This document shows, piece by piece, positions 37,286-50,271 of a DNA stretch of 64,000 nucleotides. The notes under the pieces were generated by a model. That model was given only the letters and a program-made list of their open reading frames with translations, ran no database searches and was not told the DNA's origin. Made by a program: the position numbers and the translations under genes. Every line of letters starts with the position of its first letter. Within the stretch, counting starts at the first letter, position 1. The stretch is from Tieghemostelium lacteum (Eukaryota; Evosea; Eumycetozoa; Dictyosteliales; Raperosteliaceae), in assembly GCA_001606155.1 (NCBI GenBank), contig LODT01000013.1:124001-188000 (forward strand). The letters run 5' to 3'.

Positions 37286-40200
37286 ATGGATCCTAAAAGA
37301 GAATACAAAAATAAAAAGAATAATGTAAATTCTCAACAACAACATCAGCAACGTAAATCAGCAAGACAACAAAAAAAAAATAAAAAGCAACAACAACAAG
37401 CATCATCACAAAATAACAATAATAATAATAGCAATGTTAATGAAAAGAAATCAATGAAGGTTTCAACTTCAATAGAATCAATGAATGAAATTGAACCATC
37501 ACGATCTCCACCATTACAAACTACACCACCAACTACAGTGACATCATTGTCTGCTGATACAATGTCAAAGAGTCTGAGTAGTACTAGTATAGATAATGAT
37601 AATGATTCTACATTACTCAGTCAAAATGAAATGGGTGAATTGAATAAAAGTGTATTGGATATAAAGAAACAAAAAGATGAATATAACCACTCTCATAAAA
37701 AAGAAAAACAAAAGAAAATGGAGGAGAGAAAGAAGTTGATAAATGACAGTATTCACAAGAAACATGAATTACAGAAACAGATTAAAGCCAAACACGAGGA
37801 GAAAAAGAAACTATTAGAAAAACAAAGAATTGAAACTCAAAAGGAGTTACAAAAAATTAAAGAACTCTCTGAATCTACTGGTAGTAATAGCAGTGGTACT
37901 TCTAGTAGTAGTGGTAGTATATCTAAAAACAATAGTGGAACTTTAAAGAGAATGAATTCCTCAAGTGATGAGAAATTCTTGGATATATTCAAAAGAAAGG
38001 TTTCACAGAGTAATTTAAGTAATAGTAATGGTTCTTTGAGAAAGTATACCTCTTATAATAGTATTGGTATAAATTCATCTTCAGGACTATTTAGAACCAT
38101 TTCCATACCAAGACTATCAAAACAACAGATATCACTATTGGATCTATTTTCAACATCTTCTCCTAACAGTAGTGGTGCTAGTCCAAGTAGTAGTACATCA
38201 TCACTTCAATCTCATTTACAAATGTCACCATCATCATTACAATCGTCTCATCAGGGATTGACTAGTTATGGTTCATTCAGGTCACCTAAAGATCTCTATG
38301 ACCAATTCAAGAAATCCTCAACTGGATCATCATCAGGGTCCTCATTGAGACTCAGTCTAAAAGACGACTTTTACTCAAAATCTAATACACACAAGAGATG
38401 GGAAGAGTATGCTAAGACACTTTTACCTACTGAACGTGAACAGGTAGTTTTGAAAAAGGAACAAGAGAGAAAACGTAAACTTGAAGAACTCTCTGGACCT
38501 ATAAACCCTCTAAGTAACTCATCACCAATGTCTCCAAAGAGACTTAGTACTCTTAGCGGAAGTGGAAATAGATTGTCTACAATGAGCACTGGTAGTAATG
38601 GTCTACTTTTAGATGACACACCATCAGTACCTGATAAATCAGTTGATGATGGTAAGAAGATCATCAATGCACTACTCAACAAGACTCATAGTACACCTAG
38701 ATCATTCGCATGTTTTGATAATGAATTCTCAACAGCCTCACAAAAACCTCCTTCCATGGTCAATATGTTCAGATATGGTTCCGTTGATATCGATTTTAGT
38801 GAGGTTTTTGGTGATCCTGAGGATTTAAAAGGTTTTGTAATGTGGTCAGTTCACTCTTTTGGGGTGGAGGAAAGAGAGTTAGATGACTATCCAATACTCT
38901 ACAGTAAGGATGCATATTTGGTTCTGAATTTAAGTACTGAGAATAACCAATTGGATAGTAAAATGTATAATATTCACATTTGGATCGGGAAAGAGTCACC
39001 TCTCGATCGTATTGGTACCTGTGTGATGATGGCTATTCAATTGAGTACTCATTTACAGGGTAAAGTAAACCACTATCGTGAGGAGCAGGGTAAAGAATCC
39101 AAAGTATTTACCAACTATTTCTTTAACGATCAAATGAATGGTATCAAGTATAAATCTGGTGGAATGGATAGTGATTTTCAACAGATTGCACTTAACCCAA
39201 TCAAGAGAAAAGCTCATTTATACAAGATTGATATACCACCTATTGATATTGAGACTGCTGGTGTAGTTTCAATTAGAAGAATGGGTTTGAGTAAAAAACT
39301 AGTTCAACATGGTTCATCTGAGATTTCATGGTTATTGGAGTGTGATGATAGAATCTATTATTTATTAGGCTCTAAAGCATCAATAGCCAATAAAAGTCAA
39401 ACTAGAAAACTTGCACAGGAATTTCAGAGTCATTATGCTCGTCCTATTCCAATAATAGATGCAAGTTTAGATCTAAAAGAATTCTATAGATTCTTAAAAG
39501 AAAACAAATCAAAATCTGATAATGATAAGGATTATAAGTCCACTGAAGAAGATGAAACTATTGTAAATCTTTACAAGACTTGTATTAAACCAAATGGTAA
39601 ATTAGGTTTAGAACCAATTCATGAAGATTATCCAATGAATTATAGTTTATTAACTGGTGAAAATGAAGAGGAAGAGGAAGAAGAAGAAGAAGAGGAAAGA
39701 GAAGAAGAAGTTTATATATTAGATTGTACAACAGATATATTTATATATTCATCCAATACTATATCTAAAAAGAAGATTGCAGTAGCTAGAGAATGTGCAA
39801 AAATATTTTATAATGAATATGAAAGACCAAAATGGGCTGAGATTTCAGAAGTTAAGAAAGGTAATGAACCACCACTGTTCAAATACCAATTTATTGATTG
39901 GCCAAAATCAAAAGTATCACTAAATTACAATAGTAATAATAATAAGAACTCAACAATAATAGATAGTTATTATAACTTTAGTAATATTAAAGTACTCAGT
40001 GATGATATTTTAGTAGAAAACCTTTTAGATAACGATGAAAGTGATCAAGTAGATGTCTATGTTGTAACACTTCCAGATTTAGAATTTTTCAAATTATCAG
40101 AGCCAGAAAAATCTACATTCTACGAGGAAGATTGTTATATGACAATTATATCTAGTAGAAAAGAGAGAGGCTATGATATCATGGAGGATCTAAATGAACC

Positions 40201-41381
40201 AAAGACCATTATTTATTGGTGGGAGGGTGTTCATGCTGATCCTAAAGGATACAGTGCCTTTATATATGGTCTATATCCAATCATTGCAAATAAGTTCCAG
40301 GATAAAGGTCAACCTAAACCATTGGTACGACTAATCACTCAACGTAAAGAACCACTTCACTTTATCAATTCATTTTCAACACCAATTTTAATTCACAAAG
40401 GTTCAAAATTTGATGAACCACATATTCTAAATAGAATTTACCAACTTATCATTTTAGATTCAACTGTTTATATTCAAGAATTAATACAAGTAAGTGTGAA
40501 TAACTATAAAGATATACCATTACACAATATTAATATTTGTATTTTAATTATAGGATAATTTAATAATGAATTCATATGATATATATTATATAGTTTCACC
40601 ATTGAATGATTTAATCACAATATGGAAAGGTGAAGATAATGATTTACCACTTAGCGATGATGAACTCATTAACTATGCCACAATGCTAGATGATAGTTAT
40701 GATAGTGAAATTATTCAACAAGGAGAGGAATCAGAAACATTCTGGGCATTAATTCCAAATATTGATAAAGAATATCAAGAATCAATTGATACCAATGATA
40801 ATAAGCTCTTTAGATTCTATCTGGACAATAAGTCATCTCAGTTATGTCTAATGAGAATCAATAGAAAGTATCCATCAGATTTAAATTATTTGGAATGTTG
40901 TCTACTGGAAACCTCCGAAAAATTGTACATGTGGCAAGGAATCAATTGTTCAGAATCACTGTTACAATTGGCAAAGAGTTACACTCAGGATTATTATCTA
41001 TCTGGTGAGAATGATGATAAGATTGTTCAATATGAATCACAATATCAAGAATCACTAGAGTTTAAATTATTATTTTCAGCTTGGGATAGAAAGGATTCAT
41101 TTATTGATCCTCTTGAAACCAGATCCAATCACTTGTCCATTCAAAAAACCTTAGACTATCGTAAGCAATGTCAAGAGGAACAAGAACTATTTAAAGAGTA
41201 TTTGGAATATGTAAATACTGTAGAAAATGAAGAGGACCTGGAAGATTTTGAAACTTGGACTTTAATTAAAAAGGGTCTAATTGATACATCTATATTAGAA
41301 CAACAATCTATCAATAACAATTCAATTAAAATGAAAAAGAAAAAGAAGTTCTTGGGTTTATTTACAAAGAAAAGCCATTAA
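37286..41381 (+). CDS. Gelsolin-related actin-binding protein with coiled N-terminus
   Basis: Exons 37286-40489 and 40554-41381 give 1,343 residues. The start is the ATG at 37286 (MDPKREYKNKK). Residues 1-500 are a basic Gln/Lys region with a charged coiled-coil stretch (KKQKDEYNHSHKKEKQKKME) and Ser-rich linkers. From about 515 onward are gelsolin/villin modules: FVMWSVHSFGVEE with YNIHIWIGKESP, a weak second module, EVYILDCTTDIFIY, KTIIYWWEGVHADPKGYSAF, IYYIVSPLNDLITIWKGE, and YLECCLLETSEKLYMWQG, so about six. No villin headpiece is visible; the protein ends in a basic KKKKKFLGLFTKK tail. The closest known type is the Dictyostelium gelsolin-related protein GRP125 (gnrA), which also joins a coiled N-terminus to gelsolin segments and lacks clear severing activity. 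The piece at 40554 is exon 2, since a GTAAGT...TATAG intron joins it in frame. Confidence 0.82.
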
Positions 41382-41513
41382 ATAAACAAAACCTTTAATC
41401 ATTAAACCACAAGGTTTTTTATATAAAAAAAAAACAACTAGTAAATTAAAACTTGATGAAATTGGTTTATTTTTAGAAAACTAATCCAATGCAACACTAA
41501 AATGATAATAAAA

Positions 41514-42770
41514 TTATTGTTGGTTGCAACTCACTCCATTTTGGTGTCCGTGACTATCTTCATCATCCTCTTCGTAGGAAGCTCTGTGTTGACTGTGGCT
41601 TTGACCAGCAGAAGATTTATCAAAGTCATGTAATTCTACTTCATCCTCAATGCCATCAGGTCCCAAGGCTGGTTTAACATTTGGTTTTGGTGCAGGGAGA
41701 ATCTTTTCTAGAGTCTTAAAGTCGGCGGCAGAAATTTGACCCTTAGTTGGGAAAACTACTTCAAATTGAATAATCAATCTACCCTTTTCAAAAGGTCTCT
41801 TGTAACCTGGCATACCTTCGTTAAAAATACATTTAGTGTCATCAGGTTTGATGATGTTACCTTGTTCATTTTTAATAGTGAGGACTCTTCCGTCGAGATG
41901 TGTAAGGTAAAAAGTGAAACCACAAAGAGCTTCAACCAATGTGATTCTATGTGTCATTAAAAGATCATCACCTTCTCTTTGGAAGAGTGGGTGTTCTTTT
42001 TGTTGGAGGATAACTACTACATCACCTGGGATGACATCTGGTGACTCATAATCACCTTCGTCTGGGAAAACAATTTTTTGACCATGTTTCATACCTTTAT
42101 CAATATTGACTTCCAAAGTTTTCTTTTCCTGAACAGTTTTGTTACCTTTACATTTTGGACAACGATCTTTCTCACGGATTACTTGTCCCTCACCTTTACA
42201 GGTTGGACAAACGCTTTGTAATTTTTGAACCATACCTGGTCCAATTTGTCTGAGTTGAACTTTAACACCTGATCCACTACAGTCATCACATTTCTTGACG
42301 GCATCTGGAGCTTTGCTGGCTGAACCTTTACCATTACATTCGCCACATTTACTGTTCTTTTGTAATGCCAATTTTGATACTTTTCCTTTGTAGAGATCCT
42401 CTAAGGAGACCTTTAGGACATGTTGAATTGGTTCACCTTTTCTTGGGCCACGACGTCCACCACCACCACCACGACCTCCAAATCCACCAAATCCACCTCC
42501 AAAGAATTGAGAGAAAATATCTTCTCCGAATCCACCAGCACCTCCTTCTTTGAGACCTTCTTCACCATATTTATCGTAAATTTGTCTTTTTTCACTATCA
42601 CTCAGTACCTCATAGGCAACTGTAATCTCTTTGAATTTATCTGTAGCACCGGGATCACTATTCTTATCTGGATGATATTTAATAGCTAATTTACGATAGG
42701 CTTTTTTAATATCTGTTTCTGATGCGTCTCTTGGTACTCCAAGTATATCGTAATATTTATTATCTGGCAT
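41514..42770 (-). CDS. ddj1: Type I DnaJ (Hsp40) co-chaperone with prenylation motif
   Basis: One exon of 418 residues. J domain at 1-70 with the HPD motif (KYHPDKN) that stimulates Hsp70 ATPase, a Gly/Phe-rich linker (GGFGGFGG), then four zinc-knuckle repeats ([32 protein letters not shown]), the substrate-binding C-terminal domain, and the terminal CNQQ. The last four residues fit a CaaX farnesylation signal (compare CASQ in yeast Ydj1), so the protein should be partly membrane-associated. The start fits the usual [12 protein letters not shown] opening. Its stop lies about 130 bases from the stop of the convergent gelsolin-related gene. Confidence 0.95.
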   Translation of the reverse strand: MPDNKYYDILGVPRDASETDIKKAYRKLAIKYHPDKNSDPGATDKFKEITVAYEVLSDSEKRQIYDKYGEEGLKEGGAGGFGEDIFSQFFGGGFGGFGGRGGGGGRRGPRKGEPIQHVLKVSLEDLYKGKVSKLALQKNSKCGECNGKGSASKAPDAVKKCDDCSGSGVKVQLRQIGPGMVQKLQSVCPTCKGEGQVIREKDRCPKCKGNKTVQEKKTLEVNIDKGMKHGQKIVFPDEGDYESPDVIPGDVVVILQQKEHPLFQREGDDLLMTHRITLVEALCGFTFYLTHLDGRVLTIKNEQGNIIKPDDTKCIFNEGMPGYKRPFEKGRLIIQFEVVFPTKGQISAADFKTLEKILPAPKPNVKPALGPDGIEDEVELHDFDKSSAGQSHSQHRASYEEDDEDSHGHQNGVSCNQQ

Positions 42771-43374
42771 GTTTTTGTTGTTGCTGTTAACAATTCGATA
42801 GGAGAAGAATGAAAGATTTCTTTTTTTATACTAGTGTGAATGTAATAATAATATAAATATATTGAAAGAGATTTTCAAGTTAATCTATCCTCTAAAAAAA
42901 CAAAAAAAAACAAATAGTTAGTAAAATTTTGTTCAAAATAAAAAAAAAATTTTTATCAACGATCGATAACGTTGAACAATTGTAGAACATTTAGTTTTTA
43001 GGTTATCTTAACTAAATTGTTAGAATTAACTGATTCTCCTACCTTTAATTATAAGATATTGTAAAATATTCTTCAAAATTTGAATCAATGTTAAAAAAAT
43101 TTTTTGAATTTCTATTTTGTTTATATTTTAAAAATTTTAGGTTTCACATGAAATTTCAATCAATTCCACATTTCTTACAACCTAAAACAATTATTAAAAT
43201 TAACAATTGTATTTCACATTTCATTCAATTTTCTATATATAATCTTAAGATTTTAATTTAATATTTCTTAATCCAACGAGTTTTCTAATTTAAATACATC
43301 AAATTTAAAGAGAGTTTTTCAAAACTATTTATATAATTATAATATATATATAAATTTTAGTGAGGTTTTTTTTA
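42771..43374. other. Intergenic spacer upstream of the DnaJ gene
   Basis: 604 AT-rich bases. A TATAAAAAAAG run lies about 50-60 bases before the DnaJ ATG on its strand. I looked for a clean array of heat-shock elements (GAA/TTC triplets) and did not find one. Nothing else recognised. Confidence 0.45.
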
Positions 43375-45895
43375 TTAATACATTTCATCAACATCATAAT
43401 CTTCTTCATTTTCGTTTTCTAATTCATTTACTGTTAGATCTGAAATATTGTTATTACTATTACTATTATTATTATTATTATTTATATTAGAATCTTGATT
43501 TAGGTCATCATCTTCTAGAGTAAAATTTAAACTATTTCTTTTACTATTATTTTGACTACTTTGGTTACTGTTAGAATTGGAACCATGTGAATAATCGTTA
43601 AAATCCAGAGATTCATTTTCTATTAAATCCTGATCAACTGAATCGTCAACCCAATTAAAATCATCATTACTGTTTGTTCTTTTCATACTATGTCTTTTTG
43701 ATTTGTTTCCACCGCTAGTAGTAGAGGTAGTTGTATCATTAAAGTCATCTAAAGTCAAATCTGATTGAACAAAATCATCTAGATTATTCTTTGCGTCTCT
43801 AATACTACCAGCCAATTCATCAGAGATTTCATTGAAAGCATCTTTACTATAATTGAGTGATTCTTCAATGGAATTGATATCAATATCACCTCCTTCAGAA
43901 ATCTTACTAATATTTTCTTTTCTATTTTTAAAATCATTTATAATGTCGCTATTATCTGTTGGTGTTGTTGATGTTGTTTTAGGTTTAGTTGTAGAGGTTG
44001 TTGTTGTTGTTGATTTTGTAGAAGTAGTAGTTGTAGTTGTTGGTTTTACTGATGTTGATGATTTTGATTTTGTTAATGTAGCAGGTTGTTGTGGTTTGGT
44101 AATTGGTGCATTGGTTGTTGGTTTCTTTAACATTGATGATGTTAATCCTGTACTTGGCTTCTTTAATAAAGATGATGATGGTGAAATTGGTATAGTTGTT
44201 GTGGATTTTGGTGCACTGGTAGTTGGTGTTGTAGATGTACTACTTGATTTAGCACCTGGTGGAGGTGTAGATCTTGTTAGTGTTGATGATAGAGATGTTG
44301 ATGAGGTTAATGTAGATGATAGTGAAGGTTTTGATGTAGATTGTGGAGGTAATGACCTAGTTAGTGATGAAATAGATGAACTTTTTGTCAATAAAGATGG
44401 TGGACCACCTCCAGTTGTACTATTAGTTGTACCTCTAGTACCTATACTACTATATCTACCAGTTTGATTCATTAATGATATATTGGGACTAGATGATGTT
44501 GTCTTCGATTTCAATATACTAGTAGGAGTAGTAGCAGTTGAAGTTGAAGTTGTAGTAGTTGTAGTAGAACCACTACTAGATGAAGGTATCTCACTAAGTC
44601 TTCTAGTAGTACCTAAACTTGACTTTGATCTCAACATGGGATCAATAGGTTTCTTTATAGTTCTTTCTTCAAGACTTGGAGAGGAAGGTGTAGATTTCAT
44701 ACCTAACGAAGATCCTGATCTCTTTATATTACTACCACTACTAGTAGTAGTAATATTAACAGGTACACGACTCTTTAAACCAGATTGTCTACCTGTTTGA
44801 GATGTTGGTGTTTTTGCTCTATTAGAATCTAAAGCAGAGTGACTACTTGTATTATCACCTCTACGGAAATCTGATATATCCAAATCCAAATCAGCCGATT
44901 CCTCTACTTTTCTCTGATTCTCCTCTTCTTCAATAATAGCCTGTCTAATCTTATTAACAATTTCCTTTTGACCATCTGGTAGTTTCTCTTCAACAGAGAA
45001 AAGATTTCTCTGGGTTGTAGTAGAGAACTGATAAAACATTGTAGTTGCAGCCTTTTCATTGAGTTCTGCGTATGCCCAATAAATATATCTAGCAGTCTGT
45101 CTAATATCCACACCACCATCAGTGAGAAGTTTCTCAATGGATTTCTCTAGTCCTGGAACAGCACTAGTGAGAATCATACCCTCCTCTTCGATTGCTCTGT
45201 TTATAATAATCAAAATACAATCACCTGCCTTCTTACGCAGTTGTTCATTATGTTGATCCATAGAGGCATCTAGAAACAATTGAAAAAGACCTTTAGTTTG
45301 AAGATTCTCTAGAATCTCTTTTATAGTCTGAAATGCGGCATCTGCTATAATTGTGACTTTAACAACAACTAATTTAATGAGAATATGTAGATACTGTACT
45401 GCAAATGGTTCAAAACGATTTTTCATCCTCTGAACCAACAAGGTTACCACTTGACATGCCTCCTTGGCAATTGTGGATCTCAGTTCCTGTAACTGTTCAA
45501 TTAATGGCAATGTAAGGGATCTTAATATAACAGTCCATTGTTTCATCTCAATGGCATTACCTGTTACAATCCTCTGTAGTGTTATCAATGCCTTATGTCT
45601 AAATGTCCATTCTTTATCTTTTTGTCTAAATTCATTTATAATCTCTTCAACTTTTTGTTGAACTTCTTTATCATTTTGAAACTAGTCACAAGTATTTTAG
45701 AGTATAGAATATGTTACATTAGTCTCTTATCCTATTTTCTAATGATTTTATTGTTGCTTATCTATCACTACAAAAACATACATCTATTGGTGTCAAATCG
45801 TGTTGTACAGTTCCTAATAATCTAGACTGACTTGATGATTGACTTGGTGTAGGTATCTTTGATATTGAGGTTCTTGGTTTACTTATTGGATTCAT
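43375..45895 (-). CDS. CLASP-like microtubule-binding protein with one TOG domain
   Basis: Exons 45895-45782 and 45681-43375 give 806 residues, starting MNPISKPRTSISKIP. A TOG/HEAT array fills about 40-280: FQNDKEVQQKVEEIINEF, WTFRHKALITLQRI, LRSTIAKEACQVVTLLVQRM, then KAGDCILIIINRAI and DIRQTARYIYWAYAE, matching the CLASP N-terminal domain. The rest is a Ser/Thr/Pro-rich, mostly basic linker with Thr runs and SxIP-like segments, then an acidic C-terminus with Asn runs. CLASPs stabilise microtubules and act at kinetochores and the cell cortex. Animal CLASPs have two or three TOG domains and a C-terminal helical domain; only one TOG is seen here. A further 5' exon is possible, because the reading frame is open for eight codons before the chosen ATG up to an AG acceptor-like site after a long T run. 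Confidence 0.75.
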
Positions 45896-46056
45896 TTGAT
45901 TTCTAAAGCCACCAAAACCCTACTCAGATATTTGAAAAACAAAAAAAAAAAAAAAAAAAAAAATAATAATTAAATTTTTGACTTGAATGTTCATCCCCCT
46001 CTAACCTTGTGATAAAATAATTATTTTTGGAATTATATCATCTAATTTTATTTTTA

Positions 46057-46532
46057 TTATAATAAATCTTTTCTTGTCAACATACCAACAATTTGATTGA
46101 ATACATTGACTACCACTATATGACGTAAACCAGTTAATCTAAAAAGTCTATAAGCCTCAGTTAGAGAACTGTAGTTTTTAATTGAAACTACAGCAAAGTT
46201 CATGTAGGGTCTTAGATCAATTTGTTTCTCCAAATCAACTTGTGTCAATTGACTGACAATATCCGAGAGTGGTGGTATTTTACTGGCTAATTCAGCTGTA
46301 AATGTCTGATGATCTATTGGCAATTCACCATAGTTGTTCTCCGATAGGAAATCAACTGAGCTCTCTTCATTTGCATTTATAAATATCTTTTTCATTAATA
46401 GTACGCATAACTGATTTCTGAGTATCAACCCACAAAGAATCTTTTCTTCATCTACATGTCTTTCAAATAATTCATTCATTATTGTTTTTCTCTTATTTTG
46501 TGAACTACCTGTACTATCTTTACTACTATTGC

Positions 46533-46593
<61 letters not shown>

Positions 46594-48688
46594 GTTATTA
46601 TTGCTAGAAACACTTGAAGAACTGTCACTCAAGAATGGTGAATTTGGTGGGCTAATGTCATTAATTGACATAGATTTAGAAAGATCAGTTGTACTTGCTT
46701 GCTTATTAGATGTGCTAGAAAACTTATTAGATTGTATTCTAGGTGTAGATACTGTTTGGTTATCGTGTAATTCGGGTATCATAACTACTGGGAATCCATT
46801 ATGTTGTGTATTTGTTAGCATATCAATGACAGCCTTTACACTGACAACTTCAGGTAAGGTTTTAACATCACTAGCCATTGCGTCGGCAACTGTCAACTTT
46901 CTAATATGATGTGCAGGTTGTGATGGTAGATAAGGTATATGTTTAAGTTCAATTAAATGTTCATATACAGATTCATTAAATGCATCACCAGTCCATTTAC
47001 TGAGCATCACTACTAAGATTACTGGTAGTAGATACTGTGTACCTTCTGTCAATTCAACTATAATAACCACCAGAGAGATTGTCATTCTCAAAGATCCACC
47101 CATCATTGCAGCACTACCAATCAATGCATAAATCGATGCATCTACAGTTGTAAACCAAGTACTAATAAGTAAACCAAATAAACGACCCCAAGCAGCACCT
47201 ATAATCATCATTGGAATGAATATACCACTTGCCACATATAAGCCAGAGGTTATAATACAAAGCACCAGATAAAACAATGAAAATGTGAATAACACCCATG
47301 GTGAGAATATATCCACACTTCTGCTATATAAAATCTTTAAACTTGACTCTAAAGTTGTAAATGACAGTGTAGCCAACTGATTATATTGTCCTTCTGGACA
47401 AAAGAATTGCACTGTTGATATAGTCTCTGCAATATCACAAACATCATAATTTGGTGTTTTTATATTGGAAACTGGAGTACAACTGACTGCCAATGCTGGG
47501 AAATAACAAATGGCACTGGTGATTATAACAGCTAATATAACCTCTAAGAACTTATAGAGTTTATTCTGACCAAGGAACTTCTTTCTTAAATAGTTTATAC
47601 GTATGTTCAAGTGAACAAAAATTGCACCAATTAAACCACCTACTATTCCCATTATACAAAATGGAATGAGTTCCAAGTAGGTGTAGAGATAGGATTTAGA
47701 GACACCAAACGTCAATACACCATAATCGTGAATCTGTACTTCAAAACCTTGTAAAAACAAATTAGCAATCATAGTTGCTACCAGACAACTAAAGAAAGTT
47801 CTCCAGGTCAATTGACGTGACCAAAACGAAGAACCCTCTTCAAGAGCAAACAAAACACCACCAATAGGTGCACCAAAAGCTGCAGCTATACCAGCAGCTG
47901 CACCGCAACTTATAAAATCTCTCTTGTCAGAGTCATTTTGAAATACCCACATTTTTCTAATATGAATACCCAATGTTTTGGATTTGAACTGACTCACTGA
48001 CGAACCTACTATAGAACCTATGTGAAACATTGGTCCCTCAGGTCCTAAGACCAAACCACTGCTGAATGAAAATATCAAACTACTAATCTTTCCAACTAAT
48101 GTCTTTAGATTGAATGCTTTTTGAATTCTAATACCATTAAGGTAACCTTTTACTTCGGGTAGACCTGAGCTACTAACTAGAGGTCCAAACACAATAACAA
48201 ATATACACGATATCATACCATACAATAAATTAAATGATAAATATATAAGAAATGGTATAATTTTGTTTTTACTGTAATCTAAAATTTCAAGTAAATTATA
48301 TATAAAGATTATTATTTGAACCAATATTCGATTTGGAATTTTAATACATACATTTCTCAACGGCATTGAACTTAAGATCTTGTAGTTGATCAACAGAAGC
48401 TTTTAAACAGTAAACTATAATACCAACAATGATACCAATAAGTGAACATATAGTCCATTTACCAAATGTCTTTAACATTTTATAAAATCTATGACGTTCT
48501 TTGGTGTATTTTCTTAGGATTATATTATCAATCTCTGAGAAATCCAATGATTCAACACTCTGCATAGATGCCTTCTCTGCAAAGGACAACACCTTGTGAT
48601 GTCTTCTATGTGTCAATGTTTGTTGTGCTTTAGGTACACCATCATTTTCATCCAGATCCAATAACAAATAGTCCTTGGATTGTTTCAT
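46057..48688 (-). CDS. CLC chloride/proton exchanger, CLC-6/7 type
   Basis: Exons 48688-48352 and 48278-46057 give 852 residues. About ten or more membrane helices follow a cytosolic N-terminus of about 75 residues. Chloride-pathway motifs are clear: [13 protein letters not shown] (the GSGIPE site), [10 protein letters not shown] with the gating Glu, and [13 protein letters not shown]. The LEEGSSFW Glu corresponds to the proton Glu of CLC-7, so a 2Cl-/H+ exchanger of an acidic compartment is more likely than a channel. Two CBS domains make up the C-terminus ([42 protein letters not shown]). They are separated by a Ser/Asn region with a run of over 20 Asn encoded by AAT/AAC (about 46529-46598), where strain length differences are likely. 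It is transcribed away from the clamp gene across a spacer of 471 bases. Confidence 0.92.
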
Positions 48689-49159
48689 TGGTAACGAAGG
48701 TGGTCAGCTGAATGTTTTGTAGGTTTGAATTAGAATATATATAAAAACAGTAATCTTAAAAGACTTTAATATACATAAAACAAACAAATATAAAACAACG
48801 TCTTAGACAATGTTAATTATAGTTTTGCAAATTATAAAAAAAAATACACACAACTGCAAAAATGATAATTGGTTCGGTAAAAAATATCTTTTACACAATA
48901 AAATTTTGATAATTTTAAATCCCAAATTGAGAACCAAGAAATCTCTTTTTATAATTCTTCGGGAATGGTATCATCAATGACTTTAAAAACCAAGAATAAA
49001 GATCAAGAAATATCAATCTTACTATATTGGTATTGAAATCGATTCAATTTTTACATCCACTATTAAATTCAAATAATTTAATTAATTCATATAAAAATAA
49101 CATTAAGTGTAAATAAAAAAAAAAAGTTTAATTTATTATTATGTTATAATAATAATATA
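48689..49159. other. Divergent promoter spacer
   Basis: 471 AT-rich bases between the starts of the CLC gene (minus) and the PCNA-like gene (plus). No repeat or RNA gene recognised. Confidence 0.5.
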
Positions 49160-50271
49160 ATGACATTTAAAGCTATTTGGTAATTATTGTTGTAAAAAAT
49201 AATAGTAAACATACTAATTAGAAAAAAGTAATTCAAATAATAGCAAAATACTTTCAAATATATTTGTGTTGTTGAATGACTTTGTTGAGTATATAACACT
49301 TGATGTAACTGAGAAATGCTTACATTTGTACTCTTTTGATTCATGCCAAGTATTATTGGTTGATATCATTTTTAACAAATCTTTTTTTACAGAGTTTATA
49401 ATGTTTGTTTGAATGTAATTTAAAGTGTGAATTATATTTTAAAACTAATATTTTATCTTAGAGATACACCTATATTTGTTTCATTAAAAATTGAACATCT
49501 TTATAAAAGTTTTAAAAGTAATGGTGGTAATTTAGATAGTTTAGTTTTGAATTATGTTAATGACTATTTGCACATTGTAGGTACCTAATCTTTAATTTTG
49601 ATTTAAAGATATAGTCTAATGATAATTCAAAGACATTTTATAAAATGAATGGAAGTATATCAAATTATAAAATACCAGAGATTTATATTGAAACTAGAGA
49701 GAAAATAGTTTCCCCAAACTTTCAATATCCCTGTGAACTATTATTACATTCAAACCACTTGAAAGATGTTTGTATTGTTATAACTACTTATCCTTCTTTT
49801 AACTAACTAAACATCATAGATATGCAGTGAATTAAAATCATTTAAAAATTTAAAATTAAATATTAAAATTCAATTTGAAACCTTGACATTTGAAGTTAGT
49901 GATCAAATTATTAAAGCTAGTATTACTTTGGAAAATAATGTAAGATATTAGTTTTTATTGTGTTTACTAAATATATTTTAACCTATTCTACATTAAATAG
50001 GTAACTAAAGATTTCCAAATTCTAAATAAAGTAGAATTTGATATTGAGTTTTCCAATAGCTATTTTCTGAAAATGGATAAGGTTATAAAGAAGATGGGTG
50101 TTAATGAATGTCTTGTTCAATTAGGTCCCAATTTACCACTTGGCATTATTTTGTATTTATATTGATATTATTACTATTGAATGTTTAGAAGATACTAACT
50201 ATTTACCTATGTTTAGTGAAATTGATAACTGTGGATTTCAATTCTTTCTTGCACCTATGGTATCTGACTAA
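49160..50271 (+). CDS. Highly diverged PCNA-like sliding clamp, seven exons
   Basis: Exons 49160-49179, 49229-49402, 49462-49576, 49615-49767, 49820-49939, 50001-50152 and 50217-50271. All six introns are short (38-64 bases) with GT/AG ends, and the spliced frame has no stop. It gives 262 residues, against 261 in human PCNA. It aligns from end to end: SKILSNIFVLLNDFVEYITL with PCNA [36 protein letters not shown] with LQSMDSSHVSLVQLTL; VSLKIEHLYKSFKSNGGN with MGVNLTSMSKILKCAGNE; LLLHSNHLKDICSEL with MPSGEFARICRDL; PLGIIFEIDNCGFQFFLAP with [20 protein letters not shown]. Identity is low but fold length and landmarks agree. By this alignment the residue matching ubiquitinated Lys164 is Thr. PCNA rings tether polymerases and repair factors to DNA; this copy is too diverged to be assumed the replicative clamp. 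The last donor could instead join a downstream exon (50436-50549), replacing the final VSD with a tail of about 37 residues. No transcript evidence. Confidence 0.72.

Noticed and set aside
40566-41381. Independent gene at 40566
   Set aside because: It is exon 2 of the gelsolin-related gene; the intron 40490-40553 restores phase and the gelsolin modules continue.
42780-42840. Heat-shock element array before the DnaJ gene
   Set aside because: Only scattered GAA/TTC triplets are present, without the required spacing.
43853-44800. Val-rich frames antisense to the CLASP-like gene
   Set aside because: They mirror Thr and Ser codon runs on the coding strand and have no recognisable domain.
45921-46056. 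Extra 5' exon for the CLASP-like gene
   Set aside because: No ATG with an open frame and usable donor was found in the remaining 135 bases, so the ATG at 45895 was kept, although a distant exon cannot be excluded.
46529-46909. Poly-Leu open frame on the plus strand
   Set aside because: It is the antisense of the Asn-coding AAT/AAC run in the CLC gene, without other support.
49144-49344. Minus-strand frame of 66 codons
   Set aside because: It lies over the first exons of the PCNA-like gene and is not conserved in any recognisable way.
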